Shown in pieces: positions 15,746 through 24,288 of a DNA stretch of 64,000 nt. The notes beneath the pieces were generated by a model that did not search any database, had not been told where the DNA came from, and saw nothing but the letters and a program-made list of their open reading frames with translations. The position numbers and the translations under genes were made by a program. Within the stretch, counting starts at the first letter, position 1; each line of letters starts with the position of its first letter. The DNA lies in assembly GCA_028823995.1 (NCBI GenBank), contig JAPPFD010000032.1:62001-126000 (forward strand). Reading direction: 5' to 3'. The DNA comes from a bacterium. GTDB lineage: Bacteria; Actinomycetota; Acidimicrobiia; Spongiisociales; ZC4RG35.

Positions 15746-16666
15746 TTACCCCTCGCAACCCGTTCCACCGGAGATGGACACGAGCGTGTCCTCCGGCCCG
15801 GCTCCGGTGAAGACTCCCGTCAGGTAGCCGGGTCCGGGGACGTCCACTTCCAGAATCGCGTCCTGCGCCGCAGGGGCCTCCTCGATGGCGTCCTGATCCT
15901 CAGGGATCTCCTCTGAGGCGTCGTCGGGTGGTTCGGCGGCGTCGTCGGGCGGTTCGGGTGCATAAATGTAGGTAATGGCGGCCTCGCCGTATATCGAAGA
16001 CGCACGGGCCAGGGTTGTGCCCAGTTTCACGCCCTCGGAGGTGCGGAGTTCGGGTCCGGCCGGCAAAGACTGGCCCTCCAGGAGGGAATAGGTGAAAGAG
16101 AACAGGTGCTCGTGGCCGCCCGGCCCCCAGTCGGTGGGACCGTCGGAGAGATAGACCGTAAGGCTTCCCCAGTTGACCACCCGCGCCCTGACCCCCGGAC
16201 AGCGGAGGATGTCGAGGTCCGCCGGCACCCATCCCGTGTCGTTGTCCGGGTCCCCGAGCGCCCCGGTCAGAACGGCGATGGTCCTCTGTGCGCCGCTTCC
16301 GAAGGGAAGGGGTCCCAGCCCTTCGGGTTGGAGGTAGAGATCCGCCGCCGCGATGGGCTCCTCCACGAATGTGGCGGGAGGAAGAGTGGTGGCGGGCGGG
16401 GACGTCTCGGGAACCGGAGTGGTGGCGGCCTGGGTTGGCCCGGTCCCGGGGCTCTGCGACGGAGTGGTGGTCGCGGCGGTGACGGTGGTTGTGTCGGCGC
16501 CGGCCGGTCCGCCGGTCAGACCGGAGCTTCCCAGGGCGTTTCGAATGACCAGCACCACCGCAGTGACGGCCATGATCACCACCAGCGTCCCCAGAGTCAC
16601 GAGCAGGGTCCTCTGCCATCTCTCCAGGCGATTGGCGGGCGGGCGTGGCGGGTGCAATGTCCTCAA
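15746..16666 (-). CDS. Membrane-anchored protein of unknown function
   Basis: 306 residues starting at TTG, with AGAAGG 8 bases upstream. After an arginine-containing cytoplasmic stub (about residues 1-20) there is one transmembrane helix (LLVTLGTLVVIMAVTAVVLVI), a Thr/Pro-rich spacer, then an extracytoplasmic domain. This has PEGLGPLPFGSGAQRTIAVLTGALGDPDNDTGW and a later LRTSEGVKLGTTLARASSIYG, a pattern seen in several uncharacterised actinobacterial exported proteins. The acidic low-complexity part EPPDDAAEPPDDASEEIPEDQD lies near residue 240. It begins 7 bases after sodX, so the two are likely co-transcribed. Confidence 0.7.
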   Translation of the reverse strand: MRTLHPPRPPANRLERWQRTLLVTLGTLVVIMAVTAVVLVIRNALGSSGLTGGPAGADTTTVTAATTTPSQSPGTGPTQAATTPVPETSPPATTLPPATFVEEPIAAADLYLQPEGLGPLPFGSGAQRTIAVLTGALGDPDNDTGWVPADLDILRCPGVRARVVNWGSLTVYLSDGPTDWGPGGHEHLFSFTYSLLEGQSLPAGPELRTSEGVKLGTTLARASSIYGEAAITYIYAPEPPDDAAEPPDDASEEIPEDQDAIEEAPAAQDAILEVDVPGPGYLTGVFTGAGPEDTLVSISGGTGCEG

Positions 16667-16673
16667 TAACCTT

Positions 16674-17132
16674 CTATGCGGGATGGCCCCCGGACGGCCG
16701 GACGGCCGGGGCGCTCCGGCTCGGGTACCTGAGCATCATCCTGTACATGCAGTCGGTCCCTACCGGCCCGAAGGTTCGGGAGTCGTCCCTGGTAAGTGGC
16801 CGTTGGTCCGAGAGCACGAACACCCTTTCTGGGGGCACTGCCCACCGCCCCTCGGGCACCGATAACCCTGTTCCCCAGTGGTCGAGACCCGCTTTCCCGT
16901 CGATCAGAACTTCTCCCCCCTCGATGGTAACCGTCTCTCCTCCCATCCCCACCACTCGCTTGACCATCCAGAACCCCCCTCGGACCGGATGCGGGAAGGC
17001 AACGATGCTCCCCCGGCGGATGGACTCTGCCCGGTGGGCGAGCCGTCCGATGAAGCGGGCGCCATCACCCAGGGCAGGGCTCATCGAGGCGCCGGAGACC
17101 GCGAATCGTCTGAGGCGGAGTCTGCTCATCAT
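16674..17132 (-). CDS. sodX: Nickel-type superoxide dismutase maturation protease (signal peptidase S24/S26 fold)
   Basis: 152 residues. The serine of the SMSP motif (FAVSGASMSPALGDGA) and the later lysine in GGFWMVKRVVGMGGETV form the Ser-Lys dyad of S26-type peptidases. No transmembrane segment is seen. Family members next to sodN remove the short leader of the Ni-SOD precursor so that the N-terminal histidine can bind nickel. It is divergent from sodN with only 51 bases between the start codons, and heads a minus-strand run of four genes. Confidence 0.88.
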   Translation of the reverse strand: MMSRLRLRRFAVSGASMSPALGDGARFIGRLAHRAESIRRGSIVAFPHPVRGGFWMVKRVVGMGGETVTIEGGEVLIDGKAGLDHWGTGLSVPEGRWAVPPERVFVLSDQRPLTRDDSRTFGPVGTDCMYRMMLRYPSRSAPAVRPSGGHPA

Positions 17133-17183
17133 CGCTATTCTGGCTACAACAGGATTCCTGTTACCCCCAGAGAGGAGTTAACC

Positions 17184-17600
17184 ATGCCGCTATTCAGGCC
17201 TGCCACCGTCGTTCATGCCCACTGCGACCTCTTTTGTGGAGTTTATGACCCCGCCCAGGCAATGATCGAGGCTCGCTCGGTGCTCAACGCCTGCACCAAG
17301 TACGCCGAATCCGACGATCCGGTGTTCCGGGACAGGTGCGTCATCATCAAAGAGCAGCAGGCCGAGTTGGTGAAGCACCACCTCTCGGTGCTGTGGTCGG
17401 ACTTCTTCAAGCCCCACCACGTTGAATCGTTCCCCCAGTTGCATGACTTGTTCTGGCGGGCCCTGAAGGCGGCCGGTGACGCCAAGAAGTCGATGGACCC
17501 CGCTGTCTCCCAGGGCCTCGTGGACCTCATCGGTGAGATCTCCGGCATTTTCTGGCAGACCGAAGAGTCCAAGGCCGCGGGCGTCTACCCACCCGCCTAA
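17184..17600 (+). CDS. sodN: Nickel superoxide dismutase precursor
   Basis: 138 residues. It starts at ATG 17184 after GAGGAG (17172-17177). A leader of about 12 residues (MPLFRPATVVHA) precedes the nickel hook HCDLFCGVYD, where mature Ni-SODs start with His1 and bind nickel through His1, Cys2 and Cys6. The rest (DPAQAMIEARSV, HHLSVLWSDFFKPHH, LHDLFWRALKAAGDAKK) fits the four-helix bundle subunit of the cytoplasmic hexamer. Position 5 of the hook is Phe, whereas the usual residue is Pro. The divergent maturation protease next door supports the assignment. Confidence 0.93.
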   Translation: MPLFRPATVVHAHCDLFCGVYDPAQAMIEARSVLNACTKYAESDDPVFRDRCVIIKEQQAELVKHHLSVLWSDFFKPHHVESFPQLHDLFWRALKAAGDAKKSMDPAVSQGLVDLIGEISGIFWQTEESKAAGVYPPA

Positions 17601-17627
17601 CCCCGGCTTGTCGCGGGGCTGGGTCGA

Positions 17628-17644
17628 CACCTGCCGCAGGTTTT
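17628..17644 (+). terminator. Likely terminator of sodN
   Basis: ACCTG and CAGGT form a short perfect stem around CCG (17629-17641), followed directly by TTTT. It sits 28 bases after the sodN stop and ahead of the RNA locus B promoter. An additional CCCCG/CGGGG pairing lies at 17601-17618. Confidence 0.45.
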
Positions 17645-17677
17645 GCAGAAGCTGTGAAGAAAGTTGCGGGCGGGAGG

Positions 17678-17706
17678 TTGATTCTGTCCCACCGACGTCT
17701 CATACT
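17678..17706 (+). promoter_or_regulatory. Promoter of intergenic RNA locus B
   Basis: TTGATT at 17678-17683, a 17-base spacer holding TGTCCCACC, and CATACT at 17701-17706. The same arrangement precedes RNA copy A at 2599, with the distance to the conserved stem identical (52 bases). Confidence 0.5.
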
Positions 17707-17712
17707 GACACC

Positions 17713-17890
17713 AGCTAAGCACCAAGACCGGTCCGCAGTGGCGCCGCCCGGACCGGGTCGAGGGATCAAGTCGATCTGATGGGAAATCCCTGTCCCATGC
17801 TGGACGGAGCCTGGTCAGCCCATGGAAAGGTGGTGGCGGGGGAGGGCTTCCCAAAATAGGGGCCGGGAATTTCGCGAGTTCCCGCTGTGA
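17713..17890 (+). ncRNA. Putative structured small RNA, copy B
   Basis: Homologue of the locus at 2633-2800, here between sodN and the convergent metG. The 417-base gap (17601-18017) holds no credible protein gene. Landmarks are GGTCCG (17730) pairing with CGGACC (17749) around a loop containing GGCGCCG, extended by CC/GG pairs absent in copy A; GCTGGAC (17799); TGGAAAGGTGGTGG (17823); CCCAAA (17850); TTTCGCG (17870). The last lies inside a perfect CGGGAA/TTCCCG hairpin that may end the transcript. Ends are estimates. Role unknown. From 17891 to 18017 I see nothing. Confidence 0.5.
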
Positions 17891-18017
17891 CAGTGCCGAC
17901 CCGTTATGTGCCAGCACAGCCCGGACGACTCGCCGTACGCCTGCTTGGCGTCGACGCATCTCGGAAACAGTTCAGCCCGGTCCGACCGAGGCGATGCGCG
18001 CCGGCCTTGGACGGGGT

Positions 18018-19670
18018 TCAATCCAGGAGGTCCTCGTCCAGCTTGGCGAACAGCGGCCGGGGCGCTTCCAGGACTGCGGGGACCAACGGGGACCTGGTCC
18101 AGCCTCCATCCGCCACCGATCCCGGCTGTCCCAGCATCTCATGGAGCCTGTCTGAGGAAAAGGCCAGGTAGGGAGCGAAAGCCGTCTTCAGTCCGTTGAT
18201 GGCCGAGAGGGCGGTGTGAAGCACCGTCTCGGCCCGGCGGGGGTCCTCTCTGCGCAATAGCCATGGGGCCTGGGCGTTGAGGTAGATGTTGACTGCCTGG
18301 GCGCCCTCCATCGCCTGGCGCAGGCCCGCTCGTAACTCCACCTTCTCCAGCCTCTTGCCAGTTTGGGTCAGACCTGCGTCGACCTTGGCCAGGAGAGCCA
18401 CGTCGTCGGCAGCCGGGGACTGGCCCTCCGGCGTCCTCCCCCCGCACCAGGAATAAGCCATGGAGAGCACCCTGTGCACCAGGTTGCCCCAGGTGGCCAC
18501 CAACTCGTCGTTGACCCGCCGGATCAACTCGTCGTCGGAAAAGTCGGTGTCGTTCTGTTCGGGGAGCACCGAACCCAACGCGTAGCGGAGGGCGTCGGGC
18601 TGGATGCGGTCGGCGTACCAGCCTATCGAGCGGCCCACTCCCCGGCTGCTGGAGGCCTTTTCCTGGCGGAAGGTCACGTACTGGTTGGCGGGAACGTCGG
18701 TTGGAAGGTTGAGGCCTCCGTATCCCATCAGCATGGCCGGCCAGATGACCGCGTGGAAGGGGATGTTGTCCTTTCCGATGAAGTAGTAGGACTCGGCTTC
18801 CGGGTCCTCCCACCAACGCTTCCACTCATCGGGGGTTCCCCGAATCTGCGCCCACTCCTTGGCAGCCGACAGATAGCCGATCACCGCGTCGAACCACACG
18901 TAGATGCGCTTTTGGTCCCCCAGCTGGTCGGCGGGCGGGGGGAGGGGCACTCCCCAGGAGAGATCACGGGTGATGGCCCGCTGGGGTAGCCCTTCGTTCA
19001 CCATGCCCATCGCCCAGTTCTTGACGTGGCGCCGCCATCCCTGCCTGGTGGTCAGCCACTCGGTCAGCCGGTCCCCGAAGGCGTCCAGCCGCAGGAAGTA
19101 GTGCCTGGTCTCCCGGGTTACCGGCGTGGCGTTCGACATCCTGCTGCGGGGATCCACCAACTCGATCGCGTCGAGGGTGCGACCGCAGTCGTCACACTGG
19201 TCTCCCCGGGCGTCGCGGTAGCCGCAGTGGGGGCAGGTCCCCTCCACGTAACGGTCGGGAAGGAACCGCTCCGCCCGCGGATCGTACAACTGGACGGAGG
19301 CCCCTTCGGTTATGTAGCCCTTCTCCAGGAGGCGGGAGAAGACATCCTGGGTCACGGCGTAGTGATTGGGGGTGCCGGTGGAGGTGTACAGATCCCAGGA
19401 GATGCCCAGCTTCTCCCAATCGGCGACGAACTCGGCGTGATAGCGGTCCACGATCGCCTGGGGCTCCACCCCCTCCTGGTCGGCAAGCACAGTGATGGGT
19501 GTCCCGTGGACATCGCTGCCCGAAACCATCAGCACCCGGTTGCCCGCCAGGCGGTGGTAGCGGGCAAAGATGTCAGCGGGCAGGTAGGCGCCGGCCAGGT
19601 GCCCCAGGTGGCGGGAGCCTGCTGCATAGGGCCAGGCCACCGCAACCAGTATGTGACGTGAGGAGTTCAC
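18018..19670 (-). CDS. metG: Methionyl-tRNA synthetase
   Basis: 550 residues from a GTG that overlaps the stop of the upstream transporter gene by 4 bases. The class I HIGH motif appears as HLGH (SRHLGHLAGAYLPADIFARYHRL). A zinc knuckle is CPHCGYRDARGDQCDDCGR. The KMSKS loop reads KASSSRG, similar to the KxSSSR form of other actinobacterial MetRS. The anticodon-binding helical domain ends the protein, and no C-terminal tRNA-binding (EMAP-type) extension is present. It charges initiator and elongator tRNA-Met. Confidence 0.94.
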   Translation of the reverse strand: MNSSRHILVAVAWPYAAGSRHLGHLAGAYLPADIFARYHRLAGNRVLMVSGSDVHGTPITVLADQEGVEPQAIVDRYHAEFVADWEKLGISWDLYTSTGTPNHYAVTQDVFSRLLEKGYITEGASVQLYDPRAERFLPDRYVEGTCPHCGYRDARGDQCDDCGRTLDAIELVDPRSRMSNATPVTRETRHYFLRLDAFGDRLTEWLTTRQGWRRHVKNWAMGMVNEGLPQRAITRDLSWGVPLPPPADQLGDQKRIYVWFDAVIGYLSAAKEWAQIRGTPDEWKRWWEDPEAESYYFIGKDNIPFHAVIWPAMLMGYGGLNLPTDVPANQYVTFRQEKASSSRGVGRSIGWYADRIQPDALRYALGSVLPEQNDTDFSDDELIRRVNDELVATWGNLVHRVLSMAYSWCGGRTPEGQSPAADDVALLAKVDAGLTQTGKRLEKVELRAGLRQAMEGAQAVNIYLNAQAPWLLRREDPRRAETVLHTALSAINGLKTAFAPYLAFSSDRLHEMLGQPGSVADGGWTRSPLVPAVLEAPRPLFAKLDEDLLD

Positions 19671-20686
19671 GGGTGATCCCGGAGTTTACCCGCGGCTCGA
19701 GGACCGGCGGATGCCGCCCTTCGCCGGTCGTCCTGTCGGTCGGGGCGGTCGCTGACCACGATTCCAATGGCCACCGCCGTCATTCCCACCACCAGTTGGA
19801 GGGTGACCGGCTCCGACAGCAGCACCACTCCCAGAGTGACTCCCAGGAGAGGCGAGAAGTACCCGGTGAGGGACGCCCGGGCGGCGGTGGTGATGCGGCA
19901 GGCCCACATGAATGCGGCGAAAGAGATGGTGGTGGGAACGACTCCCATATATACGATCAGCCACAGCCCGGTGGCGTCGATGGTGAGATACCCTTGGTAC
20001 CCGTTGAAGGGAATCGATAATAGAGAGAGGATTACCGCCGAGGTCAGGTACTGGGAGACGATCAGGGGGGCGTTCCGGTGCCGGACCGCGTAACGACGGG
20101 TCAACGCGCCGCCCAGCCCTGCCGATAGGGCGCCTCCGGTCATCAGGACTATCCCCAGAATCCATCGGGAGGAGGGCTGTCCCACCGGCGCCCATCCCAT
20201 CACGGCGATACCCCCGACGGCCATGGCCAGACCCGGTAGGCGGGCGATTCTGAAGGTCTCTCCCGGTACCACCCAGTGGGTCAGGAGGATGGTGGTCAGG
20301 GGGATGATCGCCACGATCACCGCCCCGATGCTGGCCGGTATCACCAGGAACCCCAATGTGAACAGGATGGTGGGAACAGTCATGTTGAACACCCCGATGG
20401 CTGCTCCGGCCACCAGCGTTGCCCGGTCCATTCTGAGATTGCGCCTGGTCAGTGCCAGGGTGCCGATGATCGCCGCTGCTCCGATCGCCTGTTTGAGCGG
20501 GAAGATGGTGAATGGGCTGACCCCGAGGAGGAGAATCGCCCGGTTGGCGGCCGGCGCGCTTCCCCAGGCCAGGGAGGCGATCAGGATGGGTATCCACGGG
20601 TTGTGGGTGACGGCGAGCCAGCGCCCGCTTTCCACGGACGCGGCCTGGCCCAGCCCGTCACGGATGGGGGTCTTGTGGCCGAACAT
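19667..20686 (-). CDS. EamA-type drug/metabolite transporter, copy 1
   Basis: About 339 residues from ATG 20686, where the protein starts MFGHKTPI, a start shared with the paralogue (MFGHEAPI). Two EamA repeats of five hydrophobic segments each are visible. The first has WIPILIASLAWGSAPAANRAILLLGVSPF and the second has GLGGALTRRYAVRHRNAPLIVSQYLTSAVILSLLSIPF. Likely an inner-membrane exporter of small metabolites; the substrate is unknown. It overlaps metG by 4 bases. The identical order of motifs in the next gene shows a tandem duplication. Confidence 0.85.
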   Translation of the reverse strand: MFGHKTPIRDGLGQAASVESGRWLAVTHNPWIPILIASLAWGSAPAANRAILLLGVSPFTIFPLKQAIGAAAIIGTLALTRRNLRMDRATLVAGAAIGVFNMTVPTILFTLGFLVIPASIGAVIVAIIPLTTILLTHWVVPGETFRIARLPGLAMAVGGIAVMGWAPVGQPSSRWILGIVLMTGGALSAGLGGALTRRYAVRHRNAPLIVSQYLTSAVILSLLSIPFNGYQGYLTIDATGLWLIVYMGVVPTTISFAAFMWACRITTAARASLTGYFSPLLGVTLGVVLLSEPVTLQLVVGMTAVAIGIVVSDRPDRQDDRRRAASAGPRAAGKLRDHP

Positions 20687-20855
20687 GGTTGGCGGTCTCT
20701 CCAGATCTGGATTAGGGGCGGTGAGGTGGCGGGGTGATTCTCTCAGATGGCTTGTCGGGTTGGAGAGACCCACCGGCAAGAACCAGGCGGGAGCGAGGAT
20801 GGATGCCCTTCGCTCCCGCTCCTCCAGCCCTTCTGGGTGACCCTCCCCGACGACT

Positions 20856-21854
20856 TTAGCAGGGTGGAGCCGTCCGGGCTGCGGCTCTCCTTCGGTCGTC
20901 CTCCCGGTCGGGACGGTCGCTGAACACGACGCCTACCGCCACCGCCACCACTCCCACGATCAGCTGCAGCGTGACCGGTTCCGACAGGAGCGCCACTCCG
21001 CCCATGGCCCCCAGCACCGGCACCAGGTAACCGATCAGGGCGGCCCGGGCGGCGGTGGCGATTCGGGAAGCCCACATGAAGGCCGCGAAGGAGATCACGG
21101 TGGGCACCGCCGCCATATAGATGATCAGCCACAGGCTGGCCGCGTCGATGGTCAGGTAGCCAGCGTAGCCGTCGAAGGGTATCGAGATCAACGAGAGGAG
21201 CGCCGCCGAGGTGATGAACTGGACGACGATCAAAGAGCGGTTCTGGTAGCGGACCGCGAATCGACGGGTGAAGGCTCCTCCCAACCCGGCGCAGGCCGCC
21301 CCGAGCGTGGTCAGGACCACGCCCAGGACCCATCGGGAGGAGGGTTGACCGACCGGCGCCCATCCCATGATCGCCACTCCGAACATCCCCATTACAAGGC
21401 CTGGCAGCCTGCCTGCCCGGAAGCGCTCTCCGGGCACGACCCAGTGGCTGAAGACAATGGTGGTGAGGGGGATGATGCCCACGATCACGGCCCCGATGCT
21501 GGCCGGGATTGTCTCGAACCCCAATGTGAACAAGATGGTGGGCACCGTCATGTTGAAGATGCCGATCACGACTCCCGCTTTGAGAGTGGCAGGGTCGATC
21601 CTGGGCAGGCGTCCCACCAGGGCCAGGGCGGAGATCACCATCAGGGCCCCTCCGACTTGTTTGAGAGGGAAGATGGTGAAGGGGCTCACCCCGTTCAACA
21701 AAACCGCCTTGGTGGCGGCTGGCGCGCTTCCCCAGGTCAGCGAGGCGATGGCGATCGGTATCCAGGGATTGCGGGTGATTCCATGCCACCGGGATCCGCC
21801 GTCTGTCCCATAGGCGGGACGCTTTCCTACAATCGGGGCTTCATGGCCGAACAT
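20856..21854 (-). CDS. EamA-type drug/metabolite transporter, copy 2
   Basis: 332 residues, a close paralogue of the gene at 19667. Shared stretches include NPWIPI(A/L)IASL(T/A)WGSAPAA, NMTVPTILFTLGF, IPASIGAVIV and IMGWAPVGQPSSRW. Ten hydrophobic segments are expected. The start ATG (21852-21854) lies inside the first codons of the divergent deoC, giving a 12-base head-to-head overlap of coding regions if both starts are right. Together with copy 1 it forms a tandem pair, possibly one transport function diversified or a two-subunit pump. Confidence 0.85.
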   Translation of the reverse strand: MFGHEAPIVGKRPAYGTDGGSRWHGITRNPWIPIAIASLTWGSAPAATKAVLLNGVSPFTIFPLKQVGGALMVISALALVGRLPRIDPATLKAGVVIGIFNMTVPTILFTLGFETIPASIGAVIVGIIPLTTIVFSHWVVPGERFRAGRLPGLVMGMFGVAIMGWAPVGQPSSRWVLGVVLTTLGAACAGLGGAFTRRFAVRYQNRSLIVVQFITSAALLSLISIPFDGYAGYLTIDAASLWLIIYMAAVPTVISFAAFMWASRIATAARAALIGYLVPVLGAMGGVALLSEPVTLQLIVGVVAVAVGVVFSDRPDREDDRRRAAARTAPPC

Positions 21855-22802
21855 GCGGTGACTATTGCTCCGGGTCGAGCGGGCGCGGGATTGTCAGAGC
21901 GAGAACTCCGGTCTCTTGTGAGATCGGCCCCGCCGACCGACGAGGTGATGGTGGAGGAGCGGGTTGCGTCTCTCGCCACGCGTTCGATCAAGCGGGAAGC
22001 CAAGATGTGGGCCTTGCGGACCGCCATATCCATGACCGACTTGACCACGCTCGAGGGGATGGACACCAAAGAAAAGGTAAGACAACTCTGCCACAAGGCT
22101 ATCAGGCCGGACCCCACGGACGCCTCCATTCCCTCGGTGGCGGCGGTGTGCGTCTATCCCAACCTGGTGGGGACCGCGGCGGAGGTTCTGGGGGGCAGTT
22201 CGGTCAAGGTGGCGGCGGTCTCCACGTACTTTCCCTCGGGGCAGGCCCCACTCGACTTGAAGGTCGCCGAGACCGGGCGGGTGGTCGCCGACGGCGCGGA
22301 CGAGGTGGACATGGTGATCGACCGCGGGGCTTTTCTGGCGGGGGACTATGTGAAAGTCTTCGCCGAGGTGGCGGCTATCCGAGAGGCGGCGGGGGATGCG
22401 TGCCTGAAGGTGATACTCGAGACCGGAGAGCTTGGGTCCTATGACAACGTTCGAAGGGCCTCGATGCTGGCCATGGCGGCCGGCGCCGATTTCATCAAGA
22501 CCTCCACCGGCAAGGTCTCCCCGGCCGCCACCCCGGCTGTGACCCTGGTGATGCTGGAGTCGATCAGAGACTTCCATCGCAACACCGGACGGGCGGTGGG
22601 GATGAAGCCCGCCGGGGGGATCGGCTCCGCCAAACAGGCCATAAGGTGGCTCGTGCTGCTCAACGAGACCCTGGGCGTGGAGTGGATGACTCCCCGACTC
22701 TTCCGGTTCGGGGCCTCAAGCCTTCTCAACGACCTGCTGATGCAAATCAGGTGGTTGGAGACGGAGAGGTATCAATCCCCTGACTACTTCACCAAGGCCT
22801 GA
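21843..22802 (+). CDS. deoC: Deoxyribose-phosphate aldolase
   Basis: 319 residues. A class I aldolase that cleaves 2-deoxyribose 5-phosphate to acetaldehyde and glyceraldehyde 3-phosphate. Markers are SVAAVCVYPNLVG, EVDMVIDRGAFLAGDY, LKVILETGEL, and the Schiff-base lysine in ADFIKTSTGK followed by GMKPAGGI. The N-terminus is longer than in E. coli DeoC. The start at 21843 is tentative, since a later start would avoid the overlap with the divergent transporter. Two aldehyde dehydrogenase-like genes follow at once, an arrangement that fits oxidation of the acetaldehyde product. Confidence 0.92.
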   Translation: MAEHAVTIAPGRAGAGLSERELRSLVRSAPPTDEVMVEERVASLATRSIKREAKMWALRTAISMTDLTTLEGMDTKEKVRQLCHKAIRPDPTDASIPSVAAVCVYPNLVGTAAEVLGGSSVKVAAVSTYFPSGQAPLDLKVAETGRVVADGADEVDMVIDRGAFLAGDYVKVFAEVAAIREAAGDACLKVILETGELGSYDNVRRASMLAMAAGADFIKTSTGKVSPAATPAVTLVMLESIRDFHRNTGRAVGMKPAGGIGSAKQAIRWLVLLNETLGVEWMTPRLFRFGASSLLNDLLMQIRWLETERYQSPDYFTKA

Positions 22803-22806
22803 GGAC

Positions 22807-24288
22807 ATGGTCCGCCACGACGCCTTGGCGCCGCGTCCCGGTACAGGCCCGCCCATGTGGGAGTACCAAGAGTCCCGGGAGAATCCCGACCTGGCCGGGA
22901 TCCGCGACCGGTCGGGGTTGTGGATAGACGGAGAGGAAACCGAGCCTCTATCCGGAAAGTGGTTTTCCACCATCGACCCGGCCACCGAGGAGCATCTGTC
23001 GATGGTCGCCGAAGCGGGGCCGGCCGACGTGGAACGCGCGGTCGGCGCCGCCCGGGACGCGGCGGCGGGATGGGCCGCCATGCCCGCCACCGAAAGGGCC
23101 AAGTCCCTATTCCGTCTCGCCCGTTTGGTCCAGGAGCGAAGCCGCGAGTTGGCTGTCATGGACACACGGGATGGGGGGAAGCCCATCCGTGAGGCGCGGG
23201 ATGTCGATCTTCCGCTGGTGGCCGCCCACTTCTTCTATCACGCCGGGTGGGCCGACAAGCTGGAATACGCCTTTCCGGGAGCCGAGCCCCGGCCGATGGG
23301 GGTGGTGGGGCAGGTGATTCCTTGGAACTTCCCATTGCTCATGGCGGCCTGGAAGGTCGCTCCGGCACTGGCAACCGGCAACACGGTGGTCCTCAAGCCA
23401 GCGGAGACCACCCCGCTCTCGGCATTGCGGTTGGCCGAGGTCGCCGCCGAAGCGGGTCTCCCCCCGGGAGTGCTGAATGTGATTCCCGGGGCGGGGGAGA
23501 CCGGGGCGGAACTGGTGGGCCATCGCGGAGTGGACAAGGTGGCTTTCACCGGCTCGACCCAGGTGGGAAAGGAGATACGACGACGCCTGGCGGGCTCCGG
23601 GAAGGCGCTCACCCTGGAGTTGGGTGGGAAGGGAGCGCATGTGGTCTTCGAGGATGCACCGTTGGACCAGGCGGTGGAAGGGGTCGTGAACGGCATCTTC
23701 TTCAATCAGGGACAAGTCTGCTGCGCGGGGAGCAGGCTTCTGGTGCAGGAATCGGTCGCCCCCGAGTTCGTGGATCGTCTCCGGCGGCGGCTGTCCACCC
23801 TGCGGGTGGGGGATCCCCTGGACAAGAACACCGACATCGGCGCCATCAACTCGGCGGCCCAGTTGCAGAGGATCACCGAGTTGGTGGAATCCGGCCAGGA
23901 GGAGGGCGCCCTCATCTACCAGCCCCCGTGCGAACTTCCCGAGAGGGGATTCTGGTTCCCGCCGACCCTCTTCACCGATGTCTCGCAGTCCCACCGCATC
24001 GCCCGGGAGGAGATCTTCGGCCCGGTGCTGTCGATACTCACCTTCCGCACCCCGGCCGAGGCGGTGGAGAGGGCCAACAACACACCCTACGGACTGGCCT
24101 CGGGGGTGTGGACCTCCAAGGGGTCGCGCATCCTGTGGATGGCCGACCGCCTGGCGGCAGGGGTGGTGTGGGCCAACACCTACAACAAGTTCGACCCGGC
24201 CTCCCCGTTCGGGGGAGTGAAGGAGTCCGGATTCGGCAGAGAGGGGGGCCGCCACGGTCTGGCGGCCTACCTGAGAGGAGTCGGGTGA
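22807..24288 (+). CDS. Aldehyde dehydrogenase (NAD(P)-dependent)
   Basis: 493 residues from ATG 22807 (477 if ATG 22855 is used). All family marks are present: IPWNFPLLMAAWKVAPALATGN, KPAETTPLSAL, FTGSTQVGKEI, glutamate in LELGGKGAHVVFEDA, and the catalytic cysteine in FNQGQVCCAGSR (about residue 303). It starts 4 bases after deoC, so it likely oxidises acetaldehyde from deoxyribose breakdown to acetate, although the substrate cannot be read directly. It overlaps the next gene by 1 base (TGATG). Confidence 0.9.
   Translation: MVRHDALAPRPGTGPPMWEYQESRENPDLAGIRDRSGLWIDGEETEPLSGKWFSTIDPATEEHLSMVAEAGPADVERAVGAARDAAAGWAAMPATERAKSLFRLARLVQERSRELAVMDTRDGGKPIREARDVDLPLVAAHFFYHAGWADKLEYAFPGAEPRPMGVVGQVIPWNFPLLMAAWKVAPALATGNTVVLKPAETTPLSALRLAEVAAEAGLPPGVLNVIPGAGETGAELVGHRGVDKVAFTGSTQVGKEIRRRLAGSGKALTLELGGKGAHVVFEDAPLDQAVEGVVNGIFFNQGQVCCAGSRLLVQESVAPEFVDRLRRRLSTLRVGDPLDKNTDIGAINSAAQLQRITELVESGQEEGALIYQPPCELPERGFWFPPTLFTDVSQSHRIAREEIFGPVLSILTFRTPAEAVERANNTPYGLASGVWTSKGSRILWMADRLAAGVVWANTYNKFDPASPFGGVKESGFGREGGRHGLAAYLRGVG

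Noticed and set aside
18660-18690. MetRS KMSKS loop reads KASSSRG, at first sight a lost catalytic motif
   Set aside because: A KxSSSR form occurs in other actinobacterial MetRS as far as I recall, and every other motif is intact.
23247-24287. Upstream extension of the truncated ALDH frame through the full-length ALDH gene
   Set aside because: The extension is an out-of-frame reading of the real ALDH. The clear ribosome site and homology begin at 24288.
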